From the NCBI GenBank assembly GCA_040219735.1, contig JAVJRX010000053.1: a stretch of DNA of 64,000 nt; one strand, given 5' to 3'. The translations under genes and the position numbers were made by a program. Under the pieces are notes generated by a model, which had not been told where the DNA came from, did no database searches, and was given only the letters and a program-made list of their open reading frames with translations. Shown in pieces: positions 17,698 through 27,523 of the stretch. Positions within the stretch are counted from its first letter, which is position 1; the number at the start of each line of letters is the position of its first letter. This DNA is from Coleofasciculus sp040219735. Lineage in GTDB: Bacteria; Cyanobacteriota; Cyanobacteriia; Cyanobacteriales; Coleofasciculaceae.

Positions 17698-19377
17698 CTA
17701 CCTGCGGGTCATTTTCTCTAATTTTTCCGTCACCGCTAACTGAACTAAAGAATACAACAAAATGATCAACCAAAACCCCGACAATGTAAACGCGGCAATT
17801 GCCCAACCCGTATGCGGCACCAATAACAAAACCGTCCCCGCCAATAATGCAAACCCAGTCAAACAGGCATAAATCAAACTCTTAATCGCCAAATGAATTC
17901 GTTGTAAGGCGCGATCGCTCTCCAGGGAACGCACCCTCACTTGTAGTTCTCCTTGCTCGATTCGGGCTTCTAGGCGGCGAATTAACAGTTCCGTAGAACT
18001 GGGCTTATTTAACCGATATTTAATAAAATCCCTGGCTTGTCTTGCCAGTTCTTTCACCACGTCTCCCCGCCCTTTAGCAACCGTTAGGTTTTTCACAAAA
18101 GGTTGACTAGCGGCTAATAAATTATATTCGGGATTTAAGGCACGAGCAATCCCATCCAGTGTGGTTAACGATTTTAAAATAAACGTCATTTGTGCGGGCA
18201 AGCGAAAGGGTTGCTGCTCAAACATCAAATACAATTCATTACCCAATGCCTCAAATTCTCGCACATCGATTGGCTTTTCCCGAAACCGTTCTAAAATAAA
18301 GGCGACTAAGCGTTTAACCGGGGTCATATCCGGTTGTCGTTCAATTAACCCCATATATGTCAGAGTATCCACCACCTCATCCGTATCTTTCCGGAGAACA
18401 GCAAAAAAGGTTTTAATCATTTGGTCTCTGGCAATCGATTTTACCTCTGCCATCGTGCCAAAATCATAGAAAATAATACTGCCGTCCTGAGACACTGCCA
18501 TATTCCCTGGATGCGGATCAGTCTGGAAAAAACCGTCTTCTAATAACTGTTTTAGATAACAACTAATTCCCCGTTGAATAATCTCATTAGTATTGATTTC
18601 GCAGGCTTCTAGGGTTTGGCGATCATCAATCTTGATACCGGGCATATATTCTAATGTGAGTATCTTCCTCGTCGTGTAGCGCCAATAAACCGTCGGCACC
18701 AGAATCCCTGGATAATTATTAAAATTTTCCCGAAACCGATCGGCATTTTTACCTTCTTGGATATAGTCTACTTCTTGATAGAGTAAATCAAAAAATTCCC
18801 GATAAATTGCTTCAAGTTTATACTTCCTTACCCAAGGCAAATACCGATTAGCAAATCGCACCAATTCGTGTATTATTTTAAAATCTAAATTAAAAAGTCG
18901 TTCAATCCCCGGACGCTGCACCTTAACGACCACATCTTCCCCAGTATGCAGCCGTGCTTTGTGAACTTGACCCAAACTAGCCGCTGCCAGGGGAAAGGGG
19001 TCAAACTCCCGATATAATGCATGAATAGACTGACCCAATTCGGCTTCAATCACCGCGATCGCTTCCGCCCCACTAAATGCCGGAACCCGATCCTGTAAAT
19101 GCCCCAATGCCTCTATGTATTCTAAGGGCAGTAAATCAGCACGAGTCGAGAGGGCTTGCCCAATTTTAATAAACGTTGGACCTAAATCTAGCAACGCCCC
19201 CACCAGCCATTGGGCGCGGCGATTTCGGTGATTGGGCGTATCATTGGCAATGGTTTTGTCCCACCACAAATAGAACATAAACTTCGCCGCCGACTGAAAA
19301 ATGTCAATCTGGCGAGCGAGGGGCGAATAATTGCGTCGTTGCCAACGGGGTGGCTTGGGCGTAGCCTGGGTCAGCAT
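17698..19377 (-). CDS. ABC1/AarF (UbiB)-family protein-kinase-like protein
   Basis: Atypical kinase/ATPase fold linked to quinone metabolism and membrane lipids in bacteria and plastids. Seen in 559 aa: the N-terminal KxGQ-type motif (FIKIGQALSTRADLLP); an Ala-rich loop PLAAASLGQVHKA; VVVKVQRPG with the ATP-binding Lys; the catalytic loop QTDPHPGN; metal-binding FYDFGTM; and two C-terminal membrane segments (about 500-550). This matches the cyanobacterial and plastid ABC1K proteins. The exact substrate is unknown. The ATG has only a weak AGG upstream. Confidence 0.93.
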   Translation of the reverse strand: MLTQATPKPPRWQRRNYSPLARQIDIFQSAAKFMFYLWWDKTIANDTPNHRNRRAQWLVGALLDLGPTFIKIGQALSTRADLLPLEYIEALGHLQDRVPAFSGAEAIAVIEAELGQSIHALYREFDPFPLAAASLGQVHKARLHTGEDVVVKVQRPGIERLFNLDFKIIHELVRFANRYLPWVRKYKLEAIYREFFDLLYQEVDYIQEGKNADRFRENFNNYPGILVPTVYWRYTTRKILTLEYMPGIKIDDRQTLEACEINTNEIIQRGISCYLKQLLEDGFFQTDPHPGNMAVSQDGSIIFYDFGTMAEVKSIARDQMIKTFFAVLRKDTDEVVDTLTYMGLIERQPDMTPVKRLVAFILERFREKPIDVREFEALGNELYLMFEQQPFRLPAQMTFILKSLTTLDGIARALNPEYNLLAASQPFVKNLTVAKGRGDVVKELARQARDFIKYRLNKPSSTELLIRRLEARIEQGELQVRVRSLESDRALQRIHLAIKSLIYACLTGFALLAGTVLLLVPHTGWAIAAFTLSGFWLIILLYSLVQLAVTEKLEKMTRR

Positions 19378-19621
19378 TCTGCCTTTTGCATGTAATGAAT
19401 GAGGAAACAGGAGCGAGAAACGATCGTTCTCCTCCTTAATACTGTAAGGTTTTATGGCAAAATGAGCTGCGTTATGCTTACGACTTACCTACATACCCTA
19501 CTTCATCGGGTTAAGACCCAACCGTATCTCTACTTTCCTCAAAATGTTGTCCCCTGATTTGACAGGTTTATGACTATCTTCATTCACGCCAAGGAGCGAA
19601 GGACAAATGACAAATGACAAC

Positions 19622-20476
19622 TTACTCAGATTGTCTTTGTTTTGCTTGCTGTTGAGCCAGTTGGCTGTTTTGGCGATAAAGGATAACCCGATCTTGAGCT
19701 ATTTGATAACGGGGATGATCGGGCTTAACGGTACTCATCAGAGTCGATGCTTTTTCCCACGCTGCTGCTATATCTAACCACTGAGCCGCTGTATTCGCCG
19801 TTGTCCCCGCCGCATCGGCTTGGATGGCTAGTCGCACAGCTTCAGTAAATGGATCAGAGGGTGTCGCTGCTGCTGAAGTTGAGGCAGGTTGGGGGGGAGG
19901 GGTTGGTTCTTTAGGAGTGGTACTGGCGTTTAGTGTGGGAATTAGGCGATCATAAACCAACCAACCGGCTAAGAGTAAGAATAGGCTGACGCTAATACCA
20001 CCAACAAGACTGCGCCGGAAACGATGCTTTTCCTTCGGTTTGCGGGAGGACACCTTGGGAAGCTGAGTTTTCTTCCTCAGTTCAGCTTTAGGAGTGCGAA
20101 GTGCCTTTAGCCCTTGCTGAAGCAAGTTAGGCTTACTCAGCACGATGTCTTGAGACCACAACAGATGGTCGGGATTACGGCTAATTTCTTCTAACCATAG
20201 CAATTGTTGCTCCTGCACAATGCGGCTGTTAATGTTTACCCGACGAATGGTACGCGGTGCAATGTCTTCTAGGAGTTGTTGAATTTTCTTAACGAGTACG
20301 GAGCGCTCAAGGGGTTCGACTACAGGTGCTTCACACAACAGGTGTAACACGCCATCTGCAAAAACCGCTCGAGTTCTGACGCGAGCGTCGGCTAACTGTT
20401 GATTCAGAATTTGAATTATCGCCGCCACGCTGCCCTGATGAGCTTGTTTGGCGATATCATCCATCGAATCGTGCAT
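19622..20476 (-). CDS. Cyanobacterial conserved protein with one membrane span, function unknown
   Basis: Seen in 284 aa: an N-terminal domain starting MDDIAKQAHQGSVAAIIQILN (alternative start at 20464) with LHLLCEAPVVEPLERSVLV and IRRVNINSRIV; a basic stretch; one membrane segment (about 157-176); a Pro/Thr-rich linker (STTPKEPTPPPQPAST); and a C-terminal helical part resembling a TPR-like hairpin (AAQWLDIAAAWEKASTLM). Domains of the first type are familiar from cyanobacterial proteins, but I know no function. A TGACAAA heptamer array abuts the stop codon. Confidence 0.75.
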   Translation of the reverse strand: MHDSMDDIAKQAHQGSVAAIIQILNQQLADARVRTRAVFADGVLHLLCEAPVVEPLERSVLVKKIQQLLEDIAPRTIRRVNINSRIVQEQQLLWLEEISRNPDHLLWSQDIVLSKPNLLQQGLKALRTPKAELRKKTQLPKVSSRKPKEKHRFRRSLVGGISVSLFLLLAGWLVYDRLIPTLNASTTPKEPTPPPQPASTSAAATPSDPFTEAVRLAIQADAAGTTANTAAQWLDIAAAWEKASTLMSTVKPDHPRYQIAQDRVILYRQNSQLAQQQAKQRQSE

Positions 20477-21104
20477 ATTTGGTTAAGCTATGGATTGGTA
20501 GCTATGGCTGACTGTTGTGACATCCTCCCACACCAAATCCAAGATTCTGGTGTGGGCTTCCAAGCTTCACAACTTGGATTTCCTGGTTTTTCCCTGGCGG
20601 GATTTCGACACTTACCTAGACTCAGACGAGTACATTTGAGTCCCCGGTAGACCGTCTGCACAGGCAGTTTCCATTCCCGCGAGCCCCGCGGTACTAGTTC
20701 GTTTGATTTGCGTTGGTTGTTGATGATCGAATTCGAGAATCAACTCATGGTGCAGCAATTTCAACTAGCTTTGTGAGCATCTATATCGAAGTCCATGTCA
20801 ATTTACAACAATGAGGTTGGGGAAGTCCAGTGTATGCCAGCGCCAAATTAAAAATTATGGCGTGGGTCTTATTGCTCCCCCTTTCCCCCACAACTAGATA
20901 ATTTACACTCCGACTTCCTCAGAAACAAGATATCCCACTGACTTAACCGCGTCATTGGGAATGGGGCGGGACTCAGACCAAGGGACTAAGCCGATCTGGG
21001 ATAGCTTAGCTTGGTTCTTTCTCGCCGGAAGATAATTTGGGTACTGTATTTACAAAGGTTTACAATTAGTAAAGGAAAATATTATCTAAGCTCGGAGGGT
21101 TTTC
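20477..21104. other. Gene-free stretch with mobile-element-like hairpins
   Basis: TGACATCCTCCCACACCA opens a 9-bp hairpin CCCACACCA (20527-20535) / TGGTGTGGG (20548-20556), followed by CCAAG/CTTGG (20560-20577). The context resembles ends of stand-alone TnpB/IS605 elements, but no transposase frame follows. A second imperfect hairpin (GCGCCA...TGGCG) lies near 20840-20865. The end of the stretch is the ndhM leader with a GGAGG ribosome site. Confidence 0.4.
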
Positions 21105-21446
21105 ATGCTGCTCAAATCGACAACTCGTCACATTCGCATCTACACTGCCGAGGTGCAAAACAGCCAATTAGTCGAGAGTAACAACGTTTTAACACTAGAC
21201 GTTGACCCCGATAATGAATTTAATTGGAGTGAAGATGCCCTGCAAAAAATCTATCGTAAGTTTGATGAGTTTGTCGAAGCCTATAGCGGAGAAGATTTGA
21301 CCGAATACAATCTTCGCCGTGTCGGCTCCGATTTAGAGCATTACATGCGATCGCTCCTGCAAAAGGGTGAGATTAGCTACAACCTGGAGTGTCGGGCAAT
21401 GAACTATAGCATGGGATTGCCGCAGGTTGTGTCTCAGGACTCGTAA
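21105..21446 (+). CDS. ndhM: NAD(P)H-quinone oxidoreductase subunit M
   Basis: Subunit of the cyanobacterial/plastid NDH-1 complex in the thylakoid membrane, needed for cyclic electron flow and respiration; it has no counterpart in E. coli complex I. Seen in 113 aa: the characteristic start MLLKSTTRHIRIYTAEV, LTLDVDPDNEFNW, KFDEFVEAYSGEDLTEYNLRRVGSDLEHY and ISYNLECRAMNYSMGLP. The full family length is present. GGAGGG lies 7 bases before the ATG. Confidence 0.96.
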   Translation: MLLKSTTRHIRIYTAEVQNSQLVESNNVLTLDVDPDNEFNWSEDALQKIYRKFDEFVEAYSGEDLTEYNLRRVGSDLEHYMRSLLQKGEISYNLECRAMNYSMGLPQVVSQDS

Positions 21447-21454
21447 ATTCAACC

Positions 21455-21727
21455 CTAACGCCAAGTGCGATTGCCTTGTTCATCGGTGCGTGCTTGGCGA
21501 ATCACATCAGAAATTTCTTCTGCATCCTGAATATGGTGTAGAGCTTTTTCTTCCCCGTCTTCGTCTTTTACGGTGAAGTAAGTGGGGACTTCAATGTGAT
21601 CACCGGTAATATCAGGAGCATCAACAGCGACTTTCTGTGCTTTTTGCTCTAGGGTTTGCTCCTCTGGCGAGACTTTATCGCCAGGATTGAGCGTATCATT
21701 GGTATCTGGGCGTTCTGGCTTATTCAT
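21455..21727 (-). CDS. Small acidic protein, function unknown
   Basis: A 90-aa, highly charged protein: MNKPERPDTNDTLNPGDKVS at the start, then EQTLEQKAQKVAVDAPDITGDHIEVPTYF in two parts and EEKALHHIQDAEEISDVIRQAR. A GAGG ribosome site sits 6 bases before the ATG, which supports translation. No signal or membrane segment. Not recognised. It converges with ndhM, with 8 bases between the stops. Confidence 0.7.
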   Translation of the reverse strand: MNKPERPDTNDTLNPGDKVSPEEQTLEQKAQKVAVDAPDITGDHIEVPTYFTVKDEDGEEKALHHIQDAEEISDVIRQARTDEQGNRTWR

Positions 21728-21781
21728 AAGATCCTCGTACTTTGCCTGTCTAGTGTGATCATAAAAACTCTAGGGGGAGAT

Positions 21782-22054
21782 TTACCTCTTTCTAGAGTGA
21801 GAATTGTTCTGTAGAAATTGTTTGAGGGTTAAACGCCGATTTTCCAAAAAACGACTCCAAAAACCTGGAATAAACTCATCCATCGTTTCGGCTAATGCCC
21901 ACATTTCCAGGTTAATCATTTTGTACAACAGGTCATGGGAGTTCTCAATTTGCTCCATAAGCTGTTTAATTTCAACACTCGCAGGGGAGTTGAGCTCCTC
22001 AAAGGAGTGATCATCGGAGGTGTCATCATCGGGCTTGGGCATGTCTGTTGGCAC
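21782..22054 (-). CDS. Small helical protein, function unknown
   Basis: A 90-aa protein; GTG start at 22054, or the ATG at 22042 four codons later. The first 25 residues are acidic and disordered (PKPDDDTSDDHSFEE). The rest is predicted helical (IKQLMEQIENSHDLLYKMIN, then EMWALAETMDEFIPGFWSRF). Conserved-looking aromatic residues suggest a real protein. Lies 54 bases upstream of the gene at 21455-21727 on the same strand. Confidence 0.6.
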   Translation of the reverse strand: MPTDMPKPDDDTSDDHSFEELNSPASVEIKQLMEQIENSHDLLYKMINLEMWALAETMDEFIPGFWSRFLENRRLTLKQFLQNNSHSRKR

Positions 22055-22186
22055 TGTGTTAAGCTGATCAGCAATACTCAGAAACTGAAGTCAACCGCTT
22101 CCTGGAGTGGGAATTTTCCGAACCGACTCCTCTAAGTCGCAAAAAAGTATTATAAATAAAGTTATTTTTTCCAATAGAGGCAACTG

Positions 22187-22465
22187 TTGTCTGTCAAAGA
22201 TCCCCTGAATCCTTGGAATTATAAACCGTGGTGGTGTCAGCCTTGGTCAATTCTCCTGACCGGAGTCGTAATCATCACGGGGAGTTGGGTTCTAGCCAAA
22301 ACGCTCTGGATAACTCTGATCGTGACTACCCCCATTTTGGTTTGGTGGTTTTACTTTTTATGGCTGTGGCCCCGTCTATTGCGACTCAGTAGCCTAGAGT
22401 TGATGAATCGCCAACCCGCTCAAGAGTCAGAGTCTTCTGAAACCATTTATACCTCAGATAAGTAA
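22187..22465 (+). CDS. Small two-span membrane protein (DUF6737-like)
   Basis: A 92-aa protein starting at a TTG (22187) with AGAGG 6 bases upstream. Seen: DPLNPWNYKPWWCQPWSI at the N-terminus, two hydrophobic segments (about 20-40 and 43-65), the latter ending WLWPRLLR, then a polar tail. The Trp-rich start fits a small cyanobacterial membrane family I remember as DUF6737. Function unknown. Confidence 0.72.
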   Translation: MSVKDPLNPWNYKPWWCQPWSILLTGVVIITGSWVLAKTLWITLIVTTPILVWWFYFLWLWPRLLRLSSLELMNRQPAQESESSETIYTSDK

Positions 22466-22606
22466 ACGGCTTCTTGAATCAGACGCTAGAATTTGTAATC
22501 AGTAGGCTTATTTCGGTAATCCTAGATATAGAGATGCATCGCGATCGCGGCAGTGCGACTTCAATCGCCAACTTATTACTAGCTAGACGTAGCCAAGAGT
22601 GTTTCC

Positions 22607-24985
22607 ATGGACAATCCTGCAGCAACCCTTCACTGCCCTAACTACCGCTGTCAGGCTGCCAATCCCCCTGTCAACAAGTTCTGTCAGAACTGTCGCACGC
22701 CCCTGAAACGGCGTTATCTGTGGGCGCTGGGATCGGGCTTAGAAGCATATCAGCTCGAATCAGTAATCGCCAACCGTTATGTGTTGGTCAATGAGCGGAT
22801 TTTACTCGATACCAAACCAGCAACGCCACCGGATACCCCTCAAGAAATTCCGCCGGAGTTGTTGCCCTATTTGAGACTATCTCCCTATGGCTTACATATT
22901 CCCCAAGTATACGGGCGGCTGACAGGCAGTGGAGAACACCCAGGTTCACAGATCTGGCTATTGGAAGAGGCGCCAATTCAGGAAACCGATGCGGCTGGAT
23001 CTCAAGGACAACTATTTCCTCCCCTAAGTCGAGTCTGGAAAGAGGCACCAGCCATACGTCAACTCAACTGGTTGTGGCAAATCGCCAATCTGTGGCAACC
23101 CTTAAGCCATGAAGGGGTGGCGACAAGTTTGCTCAATCCCAATTGGCTGCGTCCAGAAGGCTCTATCCTGCATCTATTGGAACTAAGGCGGGATGCGGCA
23201 CCGACGCTCAAACAACTCGGTCAGTGCTGGTCTCAATTCATTCCAGAAGCATCCTCGCCCGCGACGCAGTTTTTAGACCAACTCTGTGATCAACTGATCC
23301 AAGGAAAAATTCGCACCGCCGAACAACTGGTGGGACTACTTGATCAGGCAATCAAAGACTGTGGACAATGGCAATCTCGTCGTTATCAGATTTTTACCAG
23401 TACAGATTCGGGTCCAGTTCGTCACCACAATGAAGATGCTTGTTACCCACCGATTGGACAACTACAGAATCCGTCAACGGATGAAAATGCCTTAGCCATC
23501 GTCTGTGACGGGATTGGCGGACATGAGGGCGGTGAAATTGCTTCGGGGTTAGCGATTAACATTTTGCGAGAGCAAGTGGAACGCCTCAATTTTGATCGTG
23601 ACCACTGGAACCCAACCCACCTGACCCTGCAACTCGAACAAGCTGCCTGCGCCGCTAATGACGCCATTAGCCAGCAAAATGATAGCGAATATCGCTCTGA
23701 GCGACAGCGGATGGGTACAACCTTGGTCATGGCTCAAACCAGCGCCCATGAAATATACATCACTCATGTCGGAGACAGTCGCGTTTACTGGGTGACGCGC
23801 CAAGGTTGTCATCAAATTACCCAAGATGATGATCTAGCCTCCCGTGAAGTGCGATTGGGTTACACCTTTTACCGCTATGCTGTGCGACAGCCCAGCTCCG
23901 GTTCATTGATCCAGGCTTTGGGCATGGCATCGTCTACCACATTACATCCAACCACCCAGCGGTTTATCCTCGATGAAGATAGTGTATTTCTCCTCTGTTC
24001 CGATGGTCTGAGTGACCATGACCGAGTGGAACAATATTGGCAAACCGAAATTCTGCCCATTCTGGACGGACAGGTTGATGTACCAACCGCCGCCGAGCAT
24101 CTCATCGAGATTGCTAATCGGCAAAATGGTCATGATAATGTTACCCTGGCATTGATCTACTGTCAGGTAACGGCATCAGGGGACACAAAACCAACAGAAC
24201 TGGCGCCGCCTCAGCCGGAATCGTTGCCTTTGCCGATAACATCACAAATGCCCACGGTAGCCGCCATTGTACCGTCCCAGCAGAAAACTCAACAATTGAT
24301 CAGACCAAAGCGGCGTCCTTGGGGACTGCTATTAGCAATTGTTGTACTGTTAGTGGTGGGTGCAGGAATGGCTTACCTATTATTACCTCGGCGTTGGATA
24401 CAAGGGTTTGTCAGCCAGAGTTCTAATTCTGATCCTCCAGTATCCGTGTCAGTGACTCCATCTCCAACGGCTCGTTCAACGCCAACGCCTGAAACGGTTT
24501 CGTCCTTGGAGAACTTGACACTGATGCAAGTGACTCGCTCAACTATTATCAATTCAGAAGGACAAGATGTTCCGTTACTACTGCGACTCAAGCCTCCGGA
24601 GGAAAATCTCTCACCGATTCGGTTAGTTCCTAGAGGGAGTGTCTTGCAAGTTATTCGGCAATCGTCCGATTCTGGGGAAGATGATTGGCTCAAATTGAGA
24701 GTTTGTTCGGCGGGGACGCGAAGCGCTGACACACAATCGGTACAGACAGCAATTGAACAGTCTGCCAACTCTACCCCAGAATCCCCGACTCTATCGGATG
24801 CAAAAGAGCGCGGCAATATTTATCCCCAGGTTCAGCCAGGGGATAGAGGTTGGATAAAAGTTGTCAATATTCGCTCAAATTTTGAATTAAATTTTAACCC
24901 AACATCCGAACAATTGGGTGTGTGTACAAGTGAACCTCCCTCTGAGGCTTCAACTCCTGCCCTAAGTTCTCCTAAATCCCCTTAG
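22607..24985 (+). CDS. PP2C-type protein phosphatase with N-terminal zinc ribbon and membrane span
   Basis: A metal-dependent Ser/Thr phosphatase that reverses Pkn-type kinase action. Seen in 792 aa: an N-terminal Cys cluster (CPNYRCQ...CQNCRTPLKRR); a region without known motifs to about 265; the PP2C domain (about 265-520) with RHHNEDA, VCDGIGGHEGGE, HVGDSRVYW, LCSDGLSDHD and GHDNVTLAL, so all metal-binding Asp motifs are kept; a membrane segment (about 572-595); and an extracytoplasmic Ser/Thr-rich tail of about 190 residues with an SH3-like strand pattern. Stands 115 bases upstream of the CHAT-FHA gene on the same strand. Confidence 0.92.
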   Translation: MDNPAATLHCPNYRCQAANPPVNKFCQNCRTPLKRRYLWALGSGLEAYQLESVIANRYVLVNERILLDTKPATPPDTPQEIPPELLPYLRLSPYGLHIPQVYGRLTGSGEHPGSQIWLLEEAPIQETDAAGSQGQLFPPLSRVWKEAPAIRQLNWLWQIANLWQPLSHEGVATSLLNPNWLRPEGSILHLLELRRDAAPTLKQLGQCWSQFIPEASSPATQFLDQLCDQLIQGKIRTAEQLVGLLDQAIKDCGQWQSRRYQIFTSTDSGPVRHHNEDACYPPIGQLQNPSTDENALAIVCDGIGGHEGGEIASGLAINILREQVERLNFDRDHWNPTHLTLQLEQAACAANDAISQQNDSEYRSERQRMGTTLVMAQTSAHEIYITHVGDSRVYWVTRQGCHQITQDDDLASREVRLGYTFYRYAVRQPSSGSLIQALGMASSTTLHPTTQRFILDEDSVFLLCSDGLSDHDRVEQYWQTEILPILDGQVDVPTAAEHLIEIANRQNGHDNVTLALIYCQVTASGDTKPTELAPPQPESLPLPITSQMPTVAAIVPSQQKTQQLIRPKRRPWGLLLAIVVLLVVGAGMAYLLLPRRWIQGFVSQSSNSDPPVSVSVTPSPTARSTPTPETVSSLENLTLMQVTRSTIINSEGQDVPLLLRLKPPEENLSPIRLVPRGSVLQVIRQSSDSGEDDWLKLRVCSAGTRSADTQSVQTAIEQSANSTPESPTLSDAKERGNIYPQVQPGDRGWIKVVNIRSNFELNFNPTSEQLGVCTSEPPSEASTPALSSPKSP

Positions 24986-25100
24986 AGCGTCGGTCTAGTA
25001 ACGACACTTAGCACTCTTGAAGAAGTAGACTGGATACACAAACCCTAGCCAAGACTGGGTAGACTAATAAGAAAAATGTTGCTCTACATTTGGGCGTTGA

Positions 25101-26720
25101 ATGTCTGATATCGAAATTCCTTGCCTCAGTTTAGCGATCGCACGTCTGTCTACGGCTGGGGCAGATAACTTTGCTGTGTGGGTGATTGAAGCTCCTTATC
25201 CTGGGGGTTATGTTCATCATGACTCAATTTGGTCTCCCACTCTGACTCAAACGTGGTTGGCGTGGCAACAAATGTTTTCTACAGGGAATTTGCCTCCCCT
25301 ATTGCCCCTGCCTCATCCCTTGACACCTACACCAACATTATCGCCCCAGAGCGAAAACGCCCCGATGCAGACGATTAGCTACGGCGGACGGCTGATGCAG
25401 CAGTTGGGAATAGATTTGTGGAATTGGCTATTTGCGGGTTCAATTCAAACAACATTGGCTGAAAGTCGCGGGATTGCTCGGGGACAAAATACATCCCTGC
25501 GCGTGCGCTTGGAAATTCGACATCCTGAGCTTATTCCCCTCCCCTGGGAAATTATGCAGGAAATGGCAGGTAAACCCGCTATTTCTCTGTCTACTCAACT
25601 GCTGTTTAGCCGCACGACGAGTAATGTTGACTCTCTCAAACCACTAATCCGCCACGATCAAGCTCTGAATATCCTGCTCGTCTTTGGACAAGATGTCCAC
25701 CGCTCCAGTGGTAACCATTCAGCTGCCAGCCTCCAGCTTGAACAAGAGGCAGGGGTTTTAGAGAATGTTTTCCAATCCTGTCAAAAGTTCAACCCCACAG
25801 CCGTTCCCTGCTTTGTCGAAAAGCTCATACAGCCAACACCTGCTGATTTAATTGCTGCTTTGGACACAGGAGGTTATAATATTCTTTTTTATGCCGGTCA
25901 TGGTGAACCGGCTCCCGATGGGGGTTTACTCTTTTTAAATCCAGACGCCACCATCAATGGCACAGAATTGGCTCAAGTCTTGGTTCGTAATCAAGTGACC
26001 TTGGCGGTATTCAATACCTGTTGGGGCGCTCAACCGGATCAGGTGGGAGGTCAAACGATTCCCCGGAGTAGCTTAGCTGAAGTGCTAATTCACCATGGTG
26101 TACCCGCCGTTTTGGGTATGCGCGACTCCATTGCCGATCACGAAGCCTTAAGTTTTATCCAAAGTCTTGCCCAAGCCCTAGCTACCCGGATGCCTATTGA
26201 TCAAGCTGTCGCTGTTGCTAGACAACAATTACTTACGCTCTACAAGTTCAACCAACCGGCTTGGACGTTACCTGTGCTTTACATGCATCCGGAGTTCCCA
26301 GGACAGTTGATTGCTTCCTTAGAAGAAGGGATTACTGAGCTTCCCCCTATGCCCAGCCACTGGAATGGCGTACAAACCCCCACAGCTTGCTTACGTTCCT
26401 TGAACTCAACGGGTAAAGTTTGGCGAATTCGCGGTGGGCTGATGCGTGTGGGACGCGGACAGGAGAATGATTTGGTTTTGGATGAGGAAATGTGGGTTAG
26501 CTATAAACATGCAGAAATTCTCTGTCGCGATACCTTCACCCATCCAGAACAAATCCCGACTTACTTCCTGCGTGATTTTTCTCGCAACGGCACTCATATT
26601 TTACGAGCAGATGGGTGGCAGAGAATCCACCATCAGGAAGTGCCATTGGAGTCGGGTAGCCAGCTAAAATTTGGCAGTACTCAAAGTCAAACCCTGGAGT
26701 TTATTATTGAAAACATTTAA
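25101..26720 (+). CDS. CHAT-domain (caspase-like) protein with C-terminal FHA domain
   Basis: CHAT proteins are caspase-like cysteine peptidases, while FHA domains bind phosphothreonine peptides. Seen in 539 aa: an N-terminal region; the CHAT domain (about 120-410) with catalytic His in FYAGHGEPAPDGG (about 266) and Cys in LAVFNTCWGAQPD (about 309), plus VPAVLGMRDSI; and the FHA domain (about 438-535) with MRVGRGQENDLVL, VSYKHAEI and DFSRNGTHI. The order peptidase then phospho-reader, next to a PP2C gene, suggests phosphorylation-controlled proteolysis (inference). The start ATG at 25101 has no strong ribosome site. Confidence 0.92.
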   Translation: MSDIEIPCLSLAIARLSTAGADNFAVWVIEAPYPGGYVHHDSIWSPTLTQTWLAWQQMFSTGNLPPLLPLPHPLTPTPTLSPQSENAPMQTISYGGRLMQQLGIDLWNWLFAGSIQTTLAESRGIARGQNTSLRVRLEIRHPELIPLPWEIMQEMAGKPAISLSTQLLFSRTTSNVDSLKPLIRHDQALNILLVFGQDVHRSSGNHSAASLQLEQEAGVLENVFQSCQKFNPTAVPCFVEKLIQPTPADLIAALDTGGYNILFYAGHGEPAPDGGLLFLNPDATINGTELAQVLVRNQVTLAVFNTCWGAQPDQVGGQTIPRSSLAEVLIHHGVPAVLGMRDSIADHEALSFIQSLAQALATRMPIDQAVAVARQQLLTLYKFNQPAWTLPVLYMHPEFPGQLIASLEEGITELPPMPSHWNGVQTPTACLRSLNSTGKVWRIRGGLMRVGRGQENDLVLDEEMWVSYKHAEILCRDTFTHPEQIPTYFLRDFSRNGTHILRADGWQRIHHQEVPLESGSQLKFGSTQSQTLEFIIENI

Positions 26721-26914
26721 TCCAAAAACTTAACAAATCTTAGAATCACAGGGATTCAAGCCGAGGGTCACATCGGTAAATTCAACCGTTCCCACAATTG
26801 CGCCAATTATCGGCACCAACCTTAATTTTCTGAATGATTACGGAACATTCGAGAGTGCTGATGTAGCTATTCCTATCAATTTTCATCTACACCAAAGATC
26901 ACAGAAGGGGTATT

Positions 26915-27523
26915 ATGACCAGTCAAAATAAACCATACCGAAATTATCAAGATGCTTTGAGTCAAGCCCAAGGAGAACTCATAGAAGTACTTTGGCAACC
27001 CGACGACAATTGTTATCCCTGGAATCCCGCTGAACCTGAAGCCCAAGACTATTTGGCAGATCTGGAAGCGGGATTTTCTCTGGATGCTTGTCAAACAGCG
27101 GCGGAAATTACCTCAGGCTCACAAACTCTATTCAATCGCTTGCACCAGTGCTGGACATCTCTGACGCCCTCAGATTCTTCAGGTTCAGCATCTGTGAAGC
27201 GGTCATTGGCTCAACGGTTTTCCGGCGTTCCGGCGTCTTGGTTGGACGCGATCGCCGACCAAGCTCAACAGGCGTTGTCCATGAACCAGTCATTCGCAGA
27301 TAAGCTTGTTTTATGCGTTAAACCGTTATTGCCGAACTGGAGTGAAGATGATCTATTAATTTTTGCCCGTCCGTGGGCTTACGCCATGCGAGGCAATCAA
27401 GACTTTGGCACTGTTGGCTCAGTCAAATGGTCTGAATTATCGCCCATTGAGCAGGTGCGCTTAAGTTTAGCTATTGCCCATTATACTCTCACGCAACTGG
27501 ACAACCCTCCTGAGGATCATTAA
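26915..27523 (+). CDS. Hypothetical protein, function unknown
   Basis: A 202-aa soluble protein beginning MTSQNKPYRNYQDALSQAQG, with AGAAGGGG ahead of the ATG. Seen: PWNPAEPEAQDYLADLEAGF, a Ser-rich linker (SDSSGSAS), VPASWLDAIADQAQQAL and DDLLIFARPWAYAMRG. Mostly helical by composition, with no motif I recognise. Follows the CHAT-FHA gene by 194 bases on the same strand. It may be cyanobacteria-specific, but I cannot confirm this. Confidence 0.75.
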   Translation: MTSQNKPYRNYQDALSQAQGELIEVLWQPDDNCYPWNPAEPEAQDYLADLEAGFSLDACQTAAEITSGSQTLFNRLHQCWTSLTPSDSSGSASVKRSLAQRFSGVPASWLDAIADQAQQALSMNQSFADKLVLCVKPLLPNWSEDDLLIFARPWAYAMRGNQDFGTVGSVKWSELSPIEQVRLSLAIAHYTLTQLDNPPEDH

